Shown: positions 53,490-63,322, numbered from the stretch's first letter. The stretch is 64,000 nt of DNA from Tenacibaculum jejuense (GCF_900198195.1 NZ_LT899436.1:2385001-2449000), one strand, 5' to 3'. Notes: generated from the letters alone by a model not told the origin. Program-made: numbers and translations.

Positions 53490-54719
53490 TTAATCTAAAA
53501 ACTGATAATAACCACATTTCAGATATGCACCTTCTGGAAAGCCTATTGGATGATCGATATCATGGTAAGTTTTAGCTTCAATTTTAAACCTTCTTTTCGA
53601 TGCTTTTAATGTTTCTTCATTAATATCAAAAAATGTCTCAGCAACAACTCTAGATGAACAAGAAGCTAAAACTAATAATCCGTTTTTAGCAGTTAGTTGT
53701 ACACCTAATTTCGCTAATTGCTTATACTTTTTCTCTGCAAGATCAATTTCTGATGCTTGTTTCGCAAAACTTGGTGGATCAATAACAACAACATCAAAAT
53801 TTACTTTCTGTTGAATCAACTTTCGTAATTCTTCAAAAGCATCACCTGCAATAGTTTTATGAACTCCTGAATAATCATTCAATTTTCCATTTTCAACAGC
53901 AATCTGTAAAGCCTGTTTACTAATATCTAAACTCGTTACTTCTTTTGCTTGATTGTATAATGAATGAACTGAAAATCCGCCAGCATAAGAAAACACATCT
54001 AACACACGTTTTCCTTTACTCAACTCTCCTACTCGTTTTCTATTTGCTCTATGATCTAAAAAGTATCCTGTTTTGTGTCCTTTAATCACATTTGCAGAAA
54101 AATTCACATTATGTTCTACAAATTGTACCACTTCATCTTCTAAAACTCCGTAAACTACTTCTCCGTCTTTCAAATTATGGTTAGTAGATTTCTCTAGATT
54201 TCTACTTAAACGAATCACTACAGTTTTTGCTTTAGAAACTTGCTGCAAACTTTGTAATATATCTTGTAAAAAAGGTAACCAAATTTCAGAATACAATTTC
54301 ACTACTAAAACACTGGCATATACATCAGCAATTAAAGACGGAAATCCATCATTTTCACCAAAAATAAGTCGGTAACTATTGGTATTTGTTTCTAATAATT
54401 TTTCACGCTTATTGTAAGCTGTTTCAATTTTAGTCTGAAAAAACTCAGCATTTATCGTAGCTTTTTCATTTTCATTATGAATTACTTTTATTCGAATTGG
54501 CGAATCTGCATCATACAAACCAATGCCAACGACCTTATTTCTTTTCTTACTAAAAATAATAGCTAAATCACCAGTTTTAGGTTCATTAGTAATCTTTTCG
54601 ATACTATTTGAAAATACCCAAGGATGTTTTTTAATTACATGTTGTTCTCCTTTGCTAGAAAGTTTTACAGCAAGATTTTTTGGTTTATAGTTAGATACAA
54701 TGTGTTCACTAAACTTCAT
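53490..54719 (-). CDS. rlmI: RlmI-like 23S rRNA (cytosine-5) methyltransferase
   Basis: 409 aa. N-terminal PUA domain (about 15-95), EEHI-like fold, then a class I methyltransferase with LDVFSYAGGFSVHS (motif I) and VVIDPPSFAK (motif IV) and a CSS near the end (LVLASCSSRV). RlmI methylates C1962 of 23S rRNA. Cytoplasmic. The orthology is by domain order and motifs. Confidence 0.88.
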   Translation of the reverse strand: MKFSEHIVSNYKPKNLAVKLSSKGEQHVIKKHPWVFSNSIEKITNEPKTGDLAIIFSKKRNKVVGIGLYDADSPIRIKVIHNENEKATINAEFFQTKIETAYNKREKLLETNTNSYRLIFGENDGFPSLIADVYASVLVVKLYSEIWLPFLQDILQSLQQVSKAKTVVIRLSRNLEKSTNHNLKDGEVVYGVLEDEVVQFVEHNVNFSANVIKGHKTGYFLDHRANRKRVGELSKGKRVLDVFSYAGGFSVHSLYNQAKEVTSLDISKQALQIAVENGKLNDYSGVHKTIAGDAFEELRKLIQQKVNFDVVVIDPPSFAKQASEIDLAEKKYKQLAKLGVQLTAKNGLLVLASCSSRVVAETFFDINEETLKASKRRFKIEAKTYHDIDHPIGFPEGAYLKCGYYQFLD

Positions 54720-54862
54720 AAATCATTCACTAAAAAATGAGCTACAAAAATAGGTATTCATAAAAACTATTCTCAAAACTTTTTCATTTTATATCTAAGT
54801 AATTTAGATGTATTAAGTATTTTTAAGAACTAAGTAAATTACATACTATTTTAATCGACCCA

Positions 54863-56080
54863 ATGACTACACTACAAGATCAACTTACACTTCCCAACGG
54901 AACCGTATTAGCTAATAGAATTGCTAAATCTGCAATGAGTGAAAACTTATCTAATAAAACTCACGAACCTACGCCAGTCTTAATAAATGCTTATAAAAAA
55001 TGGGCAAAAAGTGGTTCTGGATTATTAATTACGGGTAATGTAATGATTGATAGCAAAGCTCTTGGTGAACCTATGAATGTCGTTGTAGAAGACAAACGTC
55101 ACTTCGAAAAATTACAAGAATGGGCAAATTCTGTACAAGAAACAAACACTCAGCTTTGGGTACAAATTAATCATCCTGGACGACAAGCGATGGATCAAAT
55201 TAATAATGTTTTAAAAGCTCCGTCTGCAATTCCTTTAAAATCTAAAGGAAGAAAAAAAGCGACAACTAAAATTCCTGAAGCTTTAACGCATGAAGAAATT
55301 GAAGATATTATTAAACGTTTCGGAACAACGGCTGCGATTTTAAAAGAAGCTGGTTTTGGAGGAGTTCAAATACACGGAGCTCATGGATATTTGGTAAGTC
55401 AGTTTTTATCGCCTTATGCTAATGTTCGTGAAGATGACTGGGGAGGAAGTTTAGAAAAAAGAGCTCGATTTGTACTGGAAGTTTATAAAGAAATTAGAAA
55501 ACAAGTAGGTCCAGATTTTCCTATTGGAATTAAGTTAAACTCTGCTCATTTTCAAAAAGGTGGATTTAGTGAAGAAGATTCTATGAAAGTAATTGAATTA
55601 CTTTCGGAAGCTGGAATTGATTTAATTGAAATTTCTGGTGGAACATACGAAGCCCCTGCAATGATGATGGGAAATCGTAAGCAAAGTACTAAAGAAAGAG
55701 AAGCTTATTTTATTGATTATATCGAAAAAGCAAGAGCTATAACTAAAACTCCATTAATGTTAACTGGAGGTTTTAGAACCGTCTCTGTAATGCAAGAAGC
55801 TATAGCATCTGAAGAACTTGACGTAGTTGGATTAGCACGTCCCTTTACTTTGTTTCCTAATATCGGAAATGAGATTTTGGAAGAAAGTAGATCAAACTTT
55901 GGTGTAAACATTAATAAAACTGGTGTGAAAGGTATTGATGGAATGATGAACATTATTTGGTACGAAGCTCAAATAAAACGTTTAGGTTTAGGTAAAAAAC
56001 CGAATTTAAAACTAAGTGCTTGGTCTGTATTCTTTAATTATCTTTTCTTAATTTTTAAGTTTAAACTGACTAGGAAATAA
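54863..56080 (+). CDS. NADH:flavin oxidoreductase / old yellow enzyme family
   Basis: 405 aa. FMN-binding TIM barrel: LANRIAKSAMSENL, WVQINHPGRQAM, GFGGVQIHGAHGYLVSQFLSP, AGIDLIEISGGTYE and the phosphate-binding MLTGGFR and ELDVVGLARPF. Reduces activated C=C bonds or xenobiotics with NAD(P)H. No fused second domain. Stand-alone gene with its own terminator. Confidence 0.93.
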   Translation: MTTLQDQLTLPNGTVLANRIAKSAMSENLSNKTHEPTPVLINAYKKWAKSGSGLLITGNVMIDSKALGEPMNVVVEDKRHFEKLQEWANSVQETNTQLWVQINHPGRQAMDQINNVLKAPSAIPLKSKGRKKATTKIPEALTHEEIEDIIKRFGTTAAILKEAGFGGVQIHGAHGYLVSQFLSPYANVREDDWGGSLEKRARFVLEVYKEIRKQVGPDFPIGIKLNSAHFQKGGFSEEDSMKVIELLSEAGIDLIEISGGTYEAPAMMMGNRKQSTKEREAYFIDYIEKARAITKTPLMLTGGFRTVSVMQEAIASEELDVVGLARPFTLFPNIGNEILEESRSNFGVNINKTGVKGIDGMMNIIWYEAQIKRLGLGKKPNLKLSAWSVFFNYLFLIFKFKLTRK

Positions 56081-56090
56081 AAGCAAACAA

Positions 56091-56123
56091 AAACTCCATC
56101 TTGTTTTATAAAAGATGGAGTTT
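56091..56123. terminator. Bidirectional terminator (OYE / GDPD convergent pair)
   Basis: Perfect 12-bp arms AAACTCCATCTT and AAGATGGAGTTT, nine-base loop. Short T runs on both sides; it serves the convergent reductase and phosphodiesterase genes. Confidence 0.82.
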
Positions 56124-56145
56124 AAGAATTGATATAATTATGCTT

Positions 56146-57210
56146 CTATTTAATTAGCAACGGTAATTTTTCTATTGATGTTTCTGTTTCAATGATCACT
56201 ATGTATCTCCCACTTTGTAAACTAGGAATTGTAAAGTTGTAATTCGTTACATTTTTAATATTTCCGAAATTAGCTACAGTTTGACCTAAAGTGTTTACAA
56301 TTCTTACTTTTCCTGAAACCTTATCCGTTTTTATTTGAAAAGAATTTATAGTTGGATTTGGATACACTATTACCTCATCTGTATCTAATTGATCAGTTAC
56401 TGGTAAAATATCTTCAGTTGTGATTACTGACTTGCCTTGTAACTCTTGTCTAATTCTATAAGCTCTTCTTGGATAATTTGTAGCAATACCTTTTTGTCCA
56501 TTTTGAATTGCTCTTCTAATGTCTCTTTCAGAATCTATCGTATAAGAAATAATTTCAATTCCCATAGCTCTAGCTTCTCTTATTCTAGATGTAGATACAA
56601 CACCTCTTGGTCCGAAATATTCTCCACCAATACTCTGAACTCTTCTTAACGTGCTACTTCCCCAGAAAATACTAACTAAATATTTAATTGGAATATTAGA
56701 AATCTGTTTTACTCTTTGTAATTCTGAAAAAATGAATGAAATAATAATGACATCATTTCCCATATTCAGTTCTTTTACTAGAGCCACAACTGCATCTGCT
56801 AATCCGCTTTCTTTAATCTCTATCTCAACTTTAGCTCTTCCTTTGGCTTGGACTAAAGCTTCTCTTAATGTTGGTATTCTTTCATTTGAAAATTGATTCC
56901 CAAATCTTCTTGAGTAACCTGCACTTACATTTGCTAATTGACTGTAATTGAAGTTTCTTAATCTTCCTCTAGTATTTGTAGTTCTGTCTAATGTACTATC
57001 GTGCATTAAAACCAAAACTCCATCTCTTGTTCTTCTTACATCACATTCGATAAAATCAGCTTTTGCATCAATTGCAAGTTCATTAGCTATTAATGTATTT
57101 TCTGGAGCTTCACTTGAATTTCCTCTGTGCGCACTAATTAAGAAGTCTTGACTTTGAACTGTAATCTGTGTTAATACAAGTAGTAGTAATACGCATAATT
57201 TTTGTTTCAT
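56146..57210 (-). CDS. Secreted glycerophosphodiester phosphodiesterase with T9SS tail
   Basis: 354 aa. Signal peptide 1-20, GDPD TIM barrel (about 24-255) with HRG (ISAHRGNSSEAPENT), the metal ligands in FIECDVRRTRDGVLVLMHD and VEIEIK, and a C-terminal T9SS sorting tail (VYPNPTINSFQIKT ... LPLLIK). It should cleave deacylated phospholipids to glycerol-3-phosphate outside the cell. A T9SS tail on GDPD indicates surface display or secretion. Confidence 0.93.
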   Translation of the reverse strand: MKQKLCVLLLLVLTQITVQSQDFLISAHRGNSSEAPENTLIANELAIDAKADFIECDVRRTRDGVLVLMHDSTLDRTTNTRGRLRNFNYSQLANVSAGYSRRFGNQFSNERIPTLREALVQAKGRAKVEIEIKESGLADAVVALVKELNMGNDVIIISFIFSELQRVKQISNIPIKYLVSIFWGSSTLRRVQSIGGEYFGPRGVVSTSRIREARAMGIEIISYTIDSERDIRRAIQNGQKGIATNYPRRAYRIRQELQGKSVITTEDILPVTDQLDTDEVIVYPNPTINSFQIKTDKVSGKVRIVNTLGQTVANFGNIKNVTNYNFTIPSLQSGRYIVIIETETSIEKLPLLIK

Positions 57211-57546
57211 TTTATTTAGATTTTAGGTTAATATGTCCGCTAAACTAAATAGATGAAACCGCGATTATATTAGTAAAACATTACTACAATCTCTCTTAAA
57301 ATAAGTAATGTTTATCTTAACATTAAGGTGATTACATTTTATTAATCTAAAGATAATTTAAGCACTACTAGCTATATTTAAATTAACTGTGAAATTATAA
57401 TTAAAAGCTAAACTTAGATATACTAAACTATTATATTAAAAAATAAGAACTACCTAAAATTTCTTTAGATAGTTCTTGTAAAAAGTTTCTTTAAATTGAT
57501 TTATAAAAGTAATGAAGTACCTGGTATATACACCTTAAAATCATTT
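57211..57546. other. AT-rich 336-bp spacer
   Basis: Contains the GDPD promoter region and the terminator of the peptide gene at 57445-57477. I see no further ORF, RNA or repeat in it. Confidence 0.6.
57445..57477 (-). terminator. Intrinsic terminator after the cysteine-rich peptide gene
   Basis: Arms AAGAACTACCTAAA and TTTAGATAGTTCTT pair with one mismatch around a five-base loop; on the minus strand it is followed by ATTTTTT. Located 70 bases beyond the peptide stop codon. Confidence 0.8.
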
Positions 57547-57768
57547 TTAAAACCTATTTGTGCATAAATACGTTCCATTATTGCAATAAGCTTTACATGA
57601 AGAACATGAAGGCAATCTTACAGGGATTTCTTCAGGTATATTTAAACATTGGCATAATATGGTTTGAGTACAAGTTCCTAGAAAAAAACAGTCATCAAAA
57701 CCTCCAGAAATTTTTTTTTGATCTTCTTTTGTTAATGAAGATCCTAGATTTAAAATTTTTTTTAGCAT
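57547..57768 (-). CDS. Cysteine-rich double-glycine leader peptide (bacteriocin-like)
   Basis: 73 aa. Leader 1-23 (MLKKILNLGSSLTKEDQ at 1-17, then a hydrophobic turn ending ISGG at 20-23) matches the flavobacterial double-glycine class. The mature 50 residues carry eight cysteines (27, 33, 39, 41, 55, 58, 62, 69), with a CQC pair, SCSSC and CNNG, so they likely form disulfides or are modified. Own -7 box TAAATTTG (57803-57796) and terminator. No modification, immunity or exporter gene is adjacent. Antimicrobial or signalling function is an inference. Confidence 0.78.
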   Translation of the reverse strand: MLKKILNLGSSLTKEDQKKISGGFDDCFFLGTCTQTILCQCLNIPEEIPVRLPSCSSCKAYCNNGTYLCTNRF

Positions 57769-57873
57769 AATATGAATTTAAAAGGTTAATTAAAGTCAAA
57801 TTTAATAAAAATGAGTGTTTAATTTAAACTCTAAATTTAAGATCTATACTGTTATAGAGACATTTAACGTTCT

Positions 57874-58461
57874 CTAATGTCTGCTTTTTAAAACAGCTTC
57901 AATGTCTTTTAAAGTAAATCCTTTTGCTTTTAATAAAATAATGTAGTGATACATTAAATCTGCAGCTTCATTTGTAAATAACTCGTCGTTATCATCTTTA
58001 GCTTCAATAACTAATTCTACTGCTTCTTCACCTACTTTTTGAGCTACTTTATTTATCCCTCTCTTGTATAACTTATTCGTGTAAGAAGACTCAACATTGT
58101 TGTCAATTCTATCGTGAATGATTTGTTCTAACTCATATAAGAAACCTTTAGGAGTTTCTTCAGCAAAACAAGAAGTATCGCCTTTATGACAAGTTGGCCC
58201 TTTAGGATCTGCTTTGATTAATACTGTATCATTATCACAATCGATTTGAATATCTTTTACATGTAAAAAATTTCCACTCGATTCACCTTTGGTCCATAAT
58301 CTGTTTTTACTTCTACTAAAAAAGGTAACTACTTGCTCTTTTTCAGTTTTTTCAAATGCTTCTTGGTTCATGTATCCTAACATTAAAACTTGTAAAGTAT
58401 TGTTGTTTTGAACCACAACAGGTACTAACCCATCACTGCTTTTAGTAAAATCTATTTTCAT
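57874..58461 (-). CDS. hisIE: Bifunctional phosphoribosyl-AMP cyclohydrolase / phosphoribosyl-ATP pyrophosphatase
   Basis: 195 aa. N-terminal HisI (about 1-105) with VLMLGYMNQEAFEKT and the zinc cysteines in CDNDTVLIKADPKGPTCHKGDTSCF; C-terminal HisE (about 110-195) with NKVAQKVGEEAVELVIEAKDD and AADLMYHYIILL. Carries out steps two and three of histidine synthesis. Downstream end of the his run. Confidence 0.96.
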   Translation of the reverse strand: MKIDFTKSSDGLVPVVVQNNNTLQVLMLGYMNQEAFEKTEKEQVVTFFSRSKNRLWTKGESSGNFLHVKDIQIDCDNDTVLIKADPKGPTCHKGDTSCFAEETPKGFLYELEQIIHDRIDNNVESSYTNKLYKRGINKVAQKVGEEAVELVIEAKDDNDELFTNEAADLMYHYIILLKAKGFTLKDIEAVLKSRH

Positions 58462-58475
58462 TTTTATGTTTTTGT

Positions 58476-58547
58476 TGTCAGGTCGAGCGCAGTCGAGACC
58501 TACTGATATATTTATTTAAATACATCTCAACTGCGCTCGAGTTGACA
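58476..58547. repeat. Palindromic repeat GTCGAGCGCAGTCGAGA
   Basis: Two 23-bp arms (58476-58498 and 58525-58547) match at 20 of 23 positions and contain GTCGAGCGCAGTCGAGA and its partner. This sequence is a dispersed intergenic element of flavobacterial genomes by recall. It sits between hisIE and the receiver-like gene and ends one base before the latter's stop codon. It can fold into a long hairpin. Confidence 0.75.
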
Positions 58548-58548
58548 T

Positions 58549-58890
58549 TCATTTTTTATTTAAAAACTCGATATAATTATTTAATAATCCTCTTATTTGT
58601 TCTGCTGCTACTGGATTTGCAGAATGTACTTTATATTTTAACTCTGATAAGTCTAATCCTGATTCATACACTAACCACTTTGCAGCAGCATATCCATCTA
58701 AAGCAACTTCACCATTTTTATCTAATCCAAGATCATTATCAAAACTGATAAAATCAGGTAATCCATTTTCTTTTATGTAAGCAACAAAAGCTTCGTAAGT
58801 TCTTACAATGTCATAATTTTTTTCTTCCGACGCATCGTAAACCATGTCTATGGTTCTAATATCATCTAGAAATAATTTTTTCTTTTTCAT
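58549..58890 (-). CDS. Receiver-like (cyclic-phosphate processing) small protein
   Basis: 113 aa. Starts MKKKKLFLDDIRTIDM with the acidic pair of a receiver domain, then PDFISFDNDLG and VHSANPVAAEQI. This matches the recently named cyclic-phosphate processing receiver family, not a two-component regulator (no output domain). Between hisF and hisIE, so probably cotranscribed with his genes but not part of histidine synthesis. Function inferred only from family. Confidence 0.75.
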   Translation of the reverse strand: MKKKKLFLDDIRTIDMVYDASEEKNYDIVRTYEAFVAYIKENGLPDFISFDNDLGLDKNGEVALDGYAAAKWLVYESGLDLSELKYKVHSANPVAAEQIRGLLNNYIEFLNKK

Positions 58891-58904
58891 TTTTCTATTT
58901 TAAC

Positions 58905-59036
58905 TGTCACTTCGAGTGAAATTATTTGTAATGAAATGAAAAATAATTTAATATCGAGAAGTAATTCAAGATTGTTCTCGATACGATTTTGATGATTTCG
59001 ACAGTATGAAATCATCAAAAATCACTCGAACTGACA
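58905..59036. repeat. Composite palindromic repeat (TGTCACTTCGAGTG type)
   Basis: Outer arms TGTCACTTCGAGTGA (58905-58919) and TCACTCGAACTGACA (59022-59036) match at 14 of 15. Inside lie two more hairpins: TATCGAGAA / TTCTCGATA (58952-58983) and GATGATTTC / GAAATCATC (58991-59016). The three-stem structure resembles known flavobacterial intergenic mosaic repeats. It fills the gap between the receiver-like gene and hisF. Confidence 0.75.
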
Positions 59037-59065
59037 AAATATTGTCTTTATTACATTACACTCAT

Positions 59066-59821
59066 TTACAACCGAACAGGTATATTTTTATCTCTTAATT
59101 CTTGTTTTAACTCAGGAATTGGAATTTCTCCGAAGTGAAAAACACTAGCTGCCAATGCTGCATCTGATTTTCCTTCTATAAACGTATCTACAAAATGCTG
59201 TACAGAACCTGCACCACCAGAAGCGATAATTGGAATATTTAACTCTTCTGATAACCTTGCTAAAGCTTTATTAGCAAAACCTGCTTTAGTTCCGTCGTTA
59301 TCCATAGAAGTGAATAAGATTTCTCCGGCACCTCTTTCTTCCACTTCCTTAGCCCAATCGAAAAGATTTAATTCTGTAGGAATCGTTCCTCCAGCTAAAT
59401 GTACTTTCCATTCTCCATTAATTTGTTTTGCATCTATGGCTACAACTACACATTGACTTCCGAATTTTTGAGATAATTCATTTACCAGTTCTGGTCTTTT
59501 TACTGCCGATGAGTTGATAGAAACTTTATCTGCGCCACATTTTAGTAATGCATCTACATGTTCTACAGAAGAAATTCCTCCACCAACTGTAAATGGAATA
59601 TTTACTTGTGCGGCAACTTTTTCTACCATATCTAAAGTAGTTCCTCTATTTTCTAGTGTAGCTGCAATATCTAAAAACACCAATTCGTCTGCTCCTATTT
59701 CTGCATATTGTTTAGCTAATACAACTGGATCACCAGCATCTATTAGATTTACGAAATTGACACCTTTTACAGTTCTTCCGTTTTTTATATCTAAGCAAGG
59801 AATAATTCTTTTTGTTAACAT
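59066..59821 (-). CDS. hisF: Imidazole glycerol phosphate synthase cyclase subunit
   Basis: 251 aa, beta/alpha barrel with [18 protein letters not shown] (catalytic Asp11) and VVVAIDA (Asp near 130). Complete. Forms the bienzyme with HisH to make IGP and AICAR. Overlaps nothing; one base separates it from the DinB gene upstream. Confidence 0.97.
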   Translation of the reverse strand: MLTKRIIPCLDIKNGRTVKGVNFVNLIDAGDPVVLAKQYAEIGADELVFLDIAATLENRGTTLDMVEKVAAQVNIPFTVGGGISSVEHVDALLKCGADKVSINSSAVKRPELVNELSQKFGSQCVVVAIDAKQINGEWKVHLAGGTIPTELNLFDWAKEVEERGAGEILFTSMDNDGTKAGFANKALARLSEELNIPIIASGGAGSVQHFVDTFIEGKSDAALAASVFHFGEIPIPELKQELRDKNIPVRL

Positions 59822-59822
59822 G

Positions 59823-60335
59823 TTACTGTTTATTTTTTACTGTTAAATCCATACCATCGTAAAATCCAAGATCTTTATTTTTTAATTGCTTAACCCAAAA
59901 TGCAATTTGACCAGTGTGATAAGAATAATGTTCTGTAACATGTATAGCTATTCCTATTCCTGAAAAATTAAAACCTTGTACTTCTCTTTTTCTTAAATAT
60001 TCCTCTTGAGAAGCTTCTAAAATGGTACGTTTTGCTTCTTGTACTGTTCCTGAAAGTTTATTTAATAATTCTGCTTTTGTATATCCTTCTTCTGTAGAAA
60101 ACTCTAAATCTCTATTTCTTTGATCTTCTTTATTCCCTAGAGAAGCAATGGCATACTGAGTTATATTTCCGCAAAGGTGTAAAATCAAATTACCAATACT
60201 ATTTGATGATTCATTAAAACGTTTCCACACATCATCTTCGGAAATTAAAGCCAGAGATTTCATGTTCATTCTTGAACTTTCGTCAAGTCTAAAAATGATT
60301 TGCTCTTTGAATTCATTAAGTAATTCTTCATTCAT
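59823..60335 (-). CDS. DinB-family protein (DUF1572 type)
   Basis: 170 aa. Four-helix DinB/YfiT-like fold with the three metal-ligand histidines: H in NLILHLCGN, and the [13 protein letters not shown] motif near the end. Members act as metal-dependent hydrolases or thiol transferases. Its place inside the his operon between hisF and hisA is unexpected for the pathway and may be a passenger. Confidence 0.86.
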   Translation of the reverse strand: MNEELLNEFKEQIIFRLDESSRMNMKSLALISEDDVWKRFNESSNSIGNLILHLCGNITQYAIASLGNKEDQRNRDLEFSTEEGYTKAELLNKLSGTVQEAKRTILEASQEEYLRKREVQGFNFSGIGIAIHVTEHYSYHTGQIAFWVKQLKNKDLGFYDGMDLTVKNKQ

Positions 60336-60339
60336 AACA

Positions 60340-61092
60340 TTAACTATTTGAAACTATAAAATTTTCTAATTCTTTTAAACTTATTCTATTCTCATAAATG
60401 GCTTTACCAATAATTACTCCTTCACAACCTAACTCAGCTAATTTTGGTAGCTCATCGAAATTAGAAATTCCTCCTGAAGCGATAAGATTTAGTTTAGCTC
60501 TCGACTCCGCTTGATCTGACAAAATCTCTTCGTACGTTTCGAAACTTGGACCTTGTAACATTCCATCTTTAGAAATATCTGTACAAATCACATAACTAAT
60601 TCCTTTTTCTTGATATCCTTGAATGAAAGGTAATAAAGCTAAATTACTTTCTTCTTGCCAACCACTTATTGCTATTTTTCCTCCTGTATCGTCTGGATAA
60701 AAATCTGCTCCTAAAATGATTTTATCTGATCCGTATTTTTGAATCCAACTTTCAAAAACTTCTGGCTTCTTTACAGCAATACTTCCTCCTGTAATTTGAT
60801 TTGCTCCCGATTCGAAAGCGATATTTAAATCCTCATCAGATTTTAATCCACCTCCGAAATCAATTTTTAAAGAAGTCTTCGTCGCAATCTCTTCTAAAAC
60901 TTTATAGTTTATTATTCTACTGGCTTTAGCGCCGTCTAAATCTACTACGTGTAAATATTCGATTCCTGCATCTTGAAATTCCTTAGCAACTTCAACAGGA
61001 CTTTCATTATATATTTTTTTTGTATCGTAATCGCCTTTTGTTAAACGGACACATTTTCCGTCTATAATATCTATGGCTGGTATGATTCTCAT
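60340..61092 (-). CDS. hisA: ProFAR isomerase
   Basis: The true start is MRIIPAIDI at 61092; an upstream in-frame extension to 61155 encodes a hydrophobic leader unlike any HisA and is rejected. 250 aa, barrel with [21 protein letters not shown] and the phosphate-binding IASGGISN and VIIGKAIYE. Opens the ring of phosphoribosyl-formimino-AICAR to its ketose isomer. Confidence 0.96.
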   Translation of the reverse strand: MRIIPAIDIIDGKCVRLTKGDYDTKKIYNESPVEVAKEFQDAGIEYLHVVDLDGAKASRIINYKVLEEIATKTSLKIDFGGGLKSDEDLNIAFESGANQITGGSIAVKKPEVFESWIQKYGSDKIILGADFYPDDTGGKIAISGWQEESNLALLPFIQGYQEKGISYVICTDISKDGMLQGPSFETYEEILSDQAESRAKLNLIASGGISNFDELPKLAELGCEGVIIGKAIYENRISLKELENFIVSNS

Positions 61093-61132
61093 TTTAATTA
61101 TTAGTCTTAAGTATTTAGTAAGAAGTATTAAG

Positions 61133-61480
61133 TTATAAACTCTTTTGAAGAGCAAAATTCATCTTTTTTACTTCATTACATAAATTTAAAATATCTTTTA
61201 CTTGTTTTTGTTTAATAAACTCTAGTCTAACTGATAATAATATTTGTGTTTCTAGTTCGCAGGTAGAACCATTTGCAATACTTAAAAAGTGTTTAAACTC
61301 TTTATTAGAATTTCTTCCAGCTCCTTCAGATATATTTGAAGGTATCGAAATACTACATCTTTTAATCTGAGATATTAATCCATATTTCTCTTCTTGAGGC
61401 AATGATTTCATCAAAGAATAAACTTCTTCAACTAAGTTCATTGCTTTTTGCCAAATTTTTAAATTTTCATAACTATTCAT
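61133..61480 (-). CDS. Four-helix bundle protein, S23 / 23S-rRNA intervening-sequence type
   Basis: 115 aa. Pattern [80 protein letters not shown] is the TIGR02436 family. These proteins were first seen in intervening sequences of 23S rRNA but occur widely as free genes. No rRNA is near. Role unknown; a gene insertion in the his operon. Confidence 0.9.
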   Translation of the reverse strand: MNSYENLKIWQKAMNLVEEVYSLMKSLPQEEKYGLISQIKRCSISIPSNISEGAGRNSNKEFKHFLSIANGSTCELETQILLSVRLEFIKQKQVKDILNLCNEVKKMNFALQKSL

Positions 61481-61514
61481 AAACTTTATACTTTTTACTA
61501 GCTTCTTATTACTC

Positions 61515-62102
61515 TCAATCGTCTAGATTGAGAAAGTTTTTTAAAATCTTCTCTCCTTCTACTCCACTTTTCTCTGGGTGAAATTGCGTTCCGTAGAAAT
61601 TATCTTTATGCAAAGCTGTGGCATATTTCACACCGTATTCTGTAGAAGCTATAGCGTATTTACAATCTTCAGCGTAAAAACTATGTACCAAGTACATATA
61701 TTCGTCTTCTTTTATGTCTTTGAATAATTCAGACTTTAAATCTGTTACCGTGTTCCATCCCATTTGTGGAACTTTAACTTCGTTAGAAAAACGTTTGATA
61801 TCTACATCGAAAATACCAAGACCTTTTGTGTTTCCTTCTTCTGAAGAATTACACATCAACTGCATTCCTAAACAAATTCCTAAAACAGGTTGTTTTAAAG
61901 TTGGAATCACTTTATCTAATCCGCTTTCTCTTAGTTTTTGCATTGCAGAACTTGCTTCTCCGACACCAGGGAAAATCACCTTGTCTGCATTCTGGATTTC
62001 TGCTACATTATTGGTTAACACAGCATCGACTCCTAAACGTTTAAAAGCAAATTGAATACTTTTTATATTTCCTGCTCCGTAATCTATTATTACTAATTTC
62101 AT
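61515..62102 (-). CDS. hisH: Imidazole glycerol phosphate synthase glutaminase subunit
   Basis: 195 aa. Class I glutaminase: nucleophile Cys in LGICLGMQLM, His/Glu dyad in YGTQFHPEKSG. Supplies ammonia to HisF. Both partners are in this operon. Confidence 0.97.
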   Translation of the reverse strand: MKLVIIDYGAGNIKSIQFAFKRLGVDAVLTNNVAEIQNADKVIFPGVGEASSAMQKLRESGLDKVIPTLKQPVLGICLGMQLMCNSSEEGNTKGLGIFDVDIKRFSNEVKVPQMGWNTVTDLKSELFKDIKEDEYMYLVHSFYAEDCKYAIASTEYGVKYATALHKDNFYGTQFHPEKSGVEGEKILKNFLNLDD

Positions 62103-62123
62103 TCTTTTTTAGTATTGAGTAAT

Positions 62124-62173
62124 TAGTATTAAGTTTTCAAAATAGTAAACTTTGTGCTCAAAACTTAATACTA
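62124..62173. repeat. Palindromic intergenic repeat (TAGTATTAAGT type), hisH-hisB gap
   Basis: Perfect 14-bp arms TAGTATTAAGTTTT (62124-62137) and AAAACTTAATACTA (62160-62173), flanked by further AGTATT-type tails. Same consensus as the element at 63323; a partial copy lies at about 61104-61131. Confidence 0.75.
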
Positions 62174-62177
62174 GCTA

Positions 62178-63314
62178 CTAAAGTAGCCCTTTTGTACTTG
62201 GTAAAAACATTTTATTTGCATCTCGCTTAACGGCCATTTTCATTGCCTTAGCAAAAGCTTTAAAAATACCTTCTATCTTATGATGTTCGTTTACACCTTC
62301 TGCTTTAATATTTAAATTACATTTCGCTCCGTCTGTAAATGATTTAAACAAGTGGAAAAACATTTCTGTTGGCATATCTCCTATTTTCTCTCGTTTAAAC
62401 TCTGCATCCCATTCTAACCAGTTTCTTCCTCCAAAATCAACAGCAACTTGCGCCAAACAATCATCCATTGGTAAACAGAAACCGTAACGCTCTATACCTA
62501 ATTTATTTCCTAAAGCTTTATTGAATAATTCTCCGAAAGCAATCATGGTATCTTCGATAGTGTGATGTTCATCTACTTCTAAATCTCCATCTACTTTGAT
62601 TGTTAAATCCATTGCTCCATGACGACCAATTTGATCTAACATGTGATCGAAAAACTTTAATCCTGTATCAATATCATTTTTACCAGAACCATCTAAATTC
62701 AGTTTGATATAGATTTTAGTTTCGTTCGTGTTTCTTGTAATCTCTGCAACACGATCTTCTAACTTTAAAAATTCATAAATCTCTTTCCAATCTGTACTTG
62801 TTAAAGCAATACAATCGACAATTTCTTGTTTAGAAGCTTCGATTTCATCTGCTCCTAATTCTGGATTTTCAGATAAGTAAATTCCTTTTGCTCCTAAGTT
62901 TTTCGCTAACTCCATATCCGTAATACGATCACCTAACACAAAAGAATTTTTTAGATCATATTCTTCAGAAAAGTAATGTGTTAATAATCCGGTTCTTGGT
63001 TTACGAGTTGGTGCATTTTCATGAGCAAAAGTTTTATCAATTACTACTTCAGAAAATACAACTCCTTCTCTTTCAAAAGCTGTAATCACTTTATTTTGTG
63101 CAGGCCAAAATGTATCTTCAGGAAAAGAATCTGTTCCTAATCCATCTTGATTTGTTACCATTACTAATTCGTAATCTAACTCTTCAGCTATTTTAGCCAT
63201 GTAACGAAATACTTTTGGATAAAACTCTAATTTTTCTAAACTATCTAATTGATAATCAATTGGTGGTTCTATTACTAAAGTTCCGTCTCTATCTATAAAT
63301 AATACTTTTTTCAT
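62178..63314 (-). CDS. hisB: Bifunctional histidinol-phosphatase / imidazoleglycerol-phosphate dehydratase
   Basis: 378 aa. N-terminal HAD phosphatase (about 1-170) with DRDGTL, and C-terminal IGPD (about 185-378) with [12 protein letters not shown] and [13 protein letters not shown] metal-binding histidine pairs. Two steps of histidine synthesis. Confidence 0.97.
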   Translation of the reverse strand: MKKVLFIDRDGTLVIEPPIDYQLDSLEKLEFYPKVFRYMAKIAEELDYELVMVTNQDGLGTDSFPEDTFWPAQNKVITAFEREGVVFSEVVIDKTFAHENAPTRKPRTGLLTHYFSEEYDLKNSFVLGDRITDMELAKNLGAKGIYLSENPELGADEIEASKQEIVDCIALTSTDWKEIYEFLKLEDRVAEITRNTNETKIYIKLNLDGSGKNDIDTGLKFFDHMLDQIGRHGAMDLTIKVDGDLEVDEHHTIEDTMIAFGELFNKALGNKLGIERYGFCLPMDDCLAQVAVDFGGRNWLEWDAEFKREKIGDMPTEMFFHLFKSFTDGAKCNLNIKAEGVNEHHKIEGIFKAFAKAMKMAVKRDANKMFLPSTKGLL

Positions 63315-63322
63315 GATTTATT

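Noticed and set aside
61093..61155. 21-residue N-terminal extension of HisA
   Set aside because: Hydrophobic stretch with no counterpart in HisA; the family start MRIIPAID is at 61092.
61133..61480. 23S rRNA intervening sequence at the S23-type gene
   Set aside because: No rRNA sequence surrounds it; free-standing members of this family are common.
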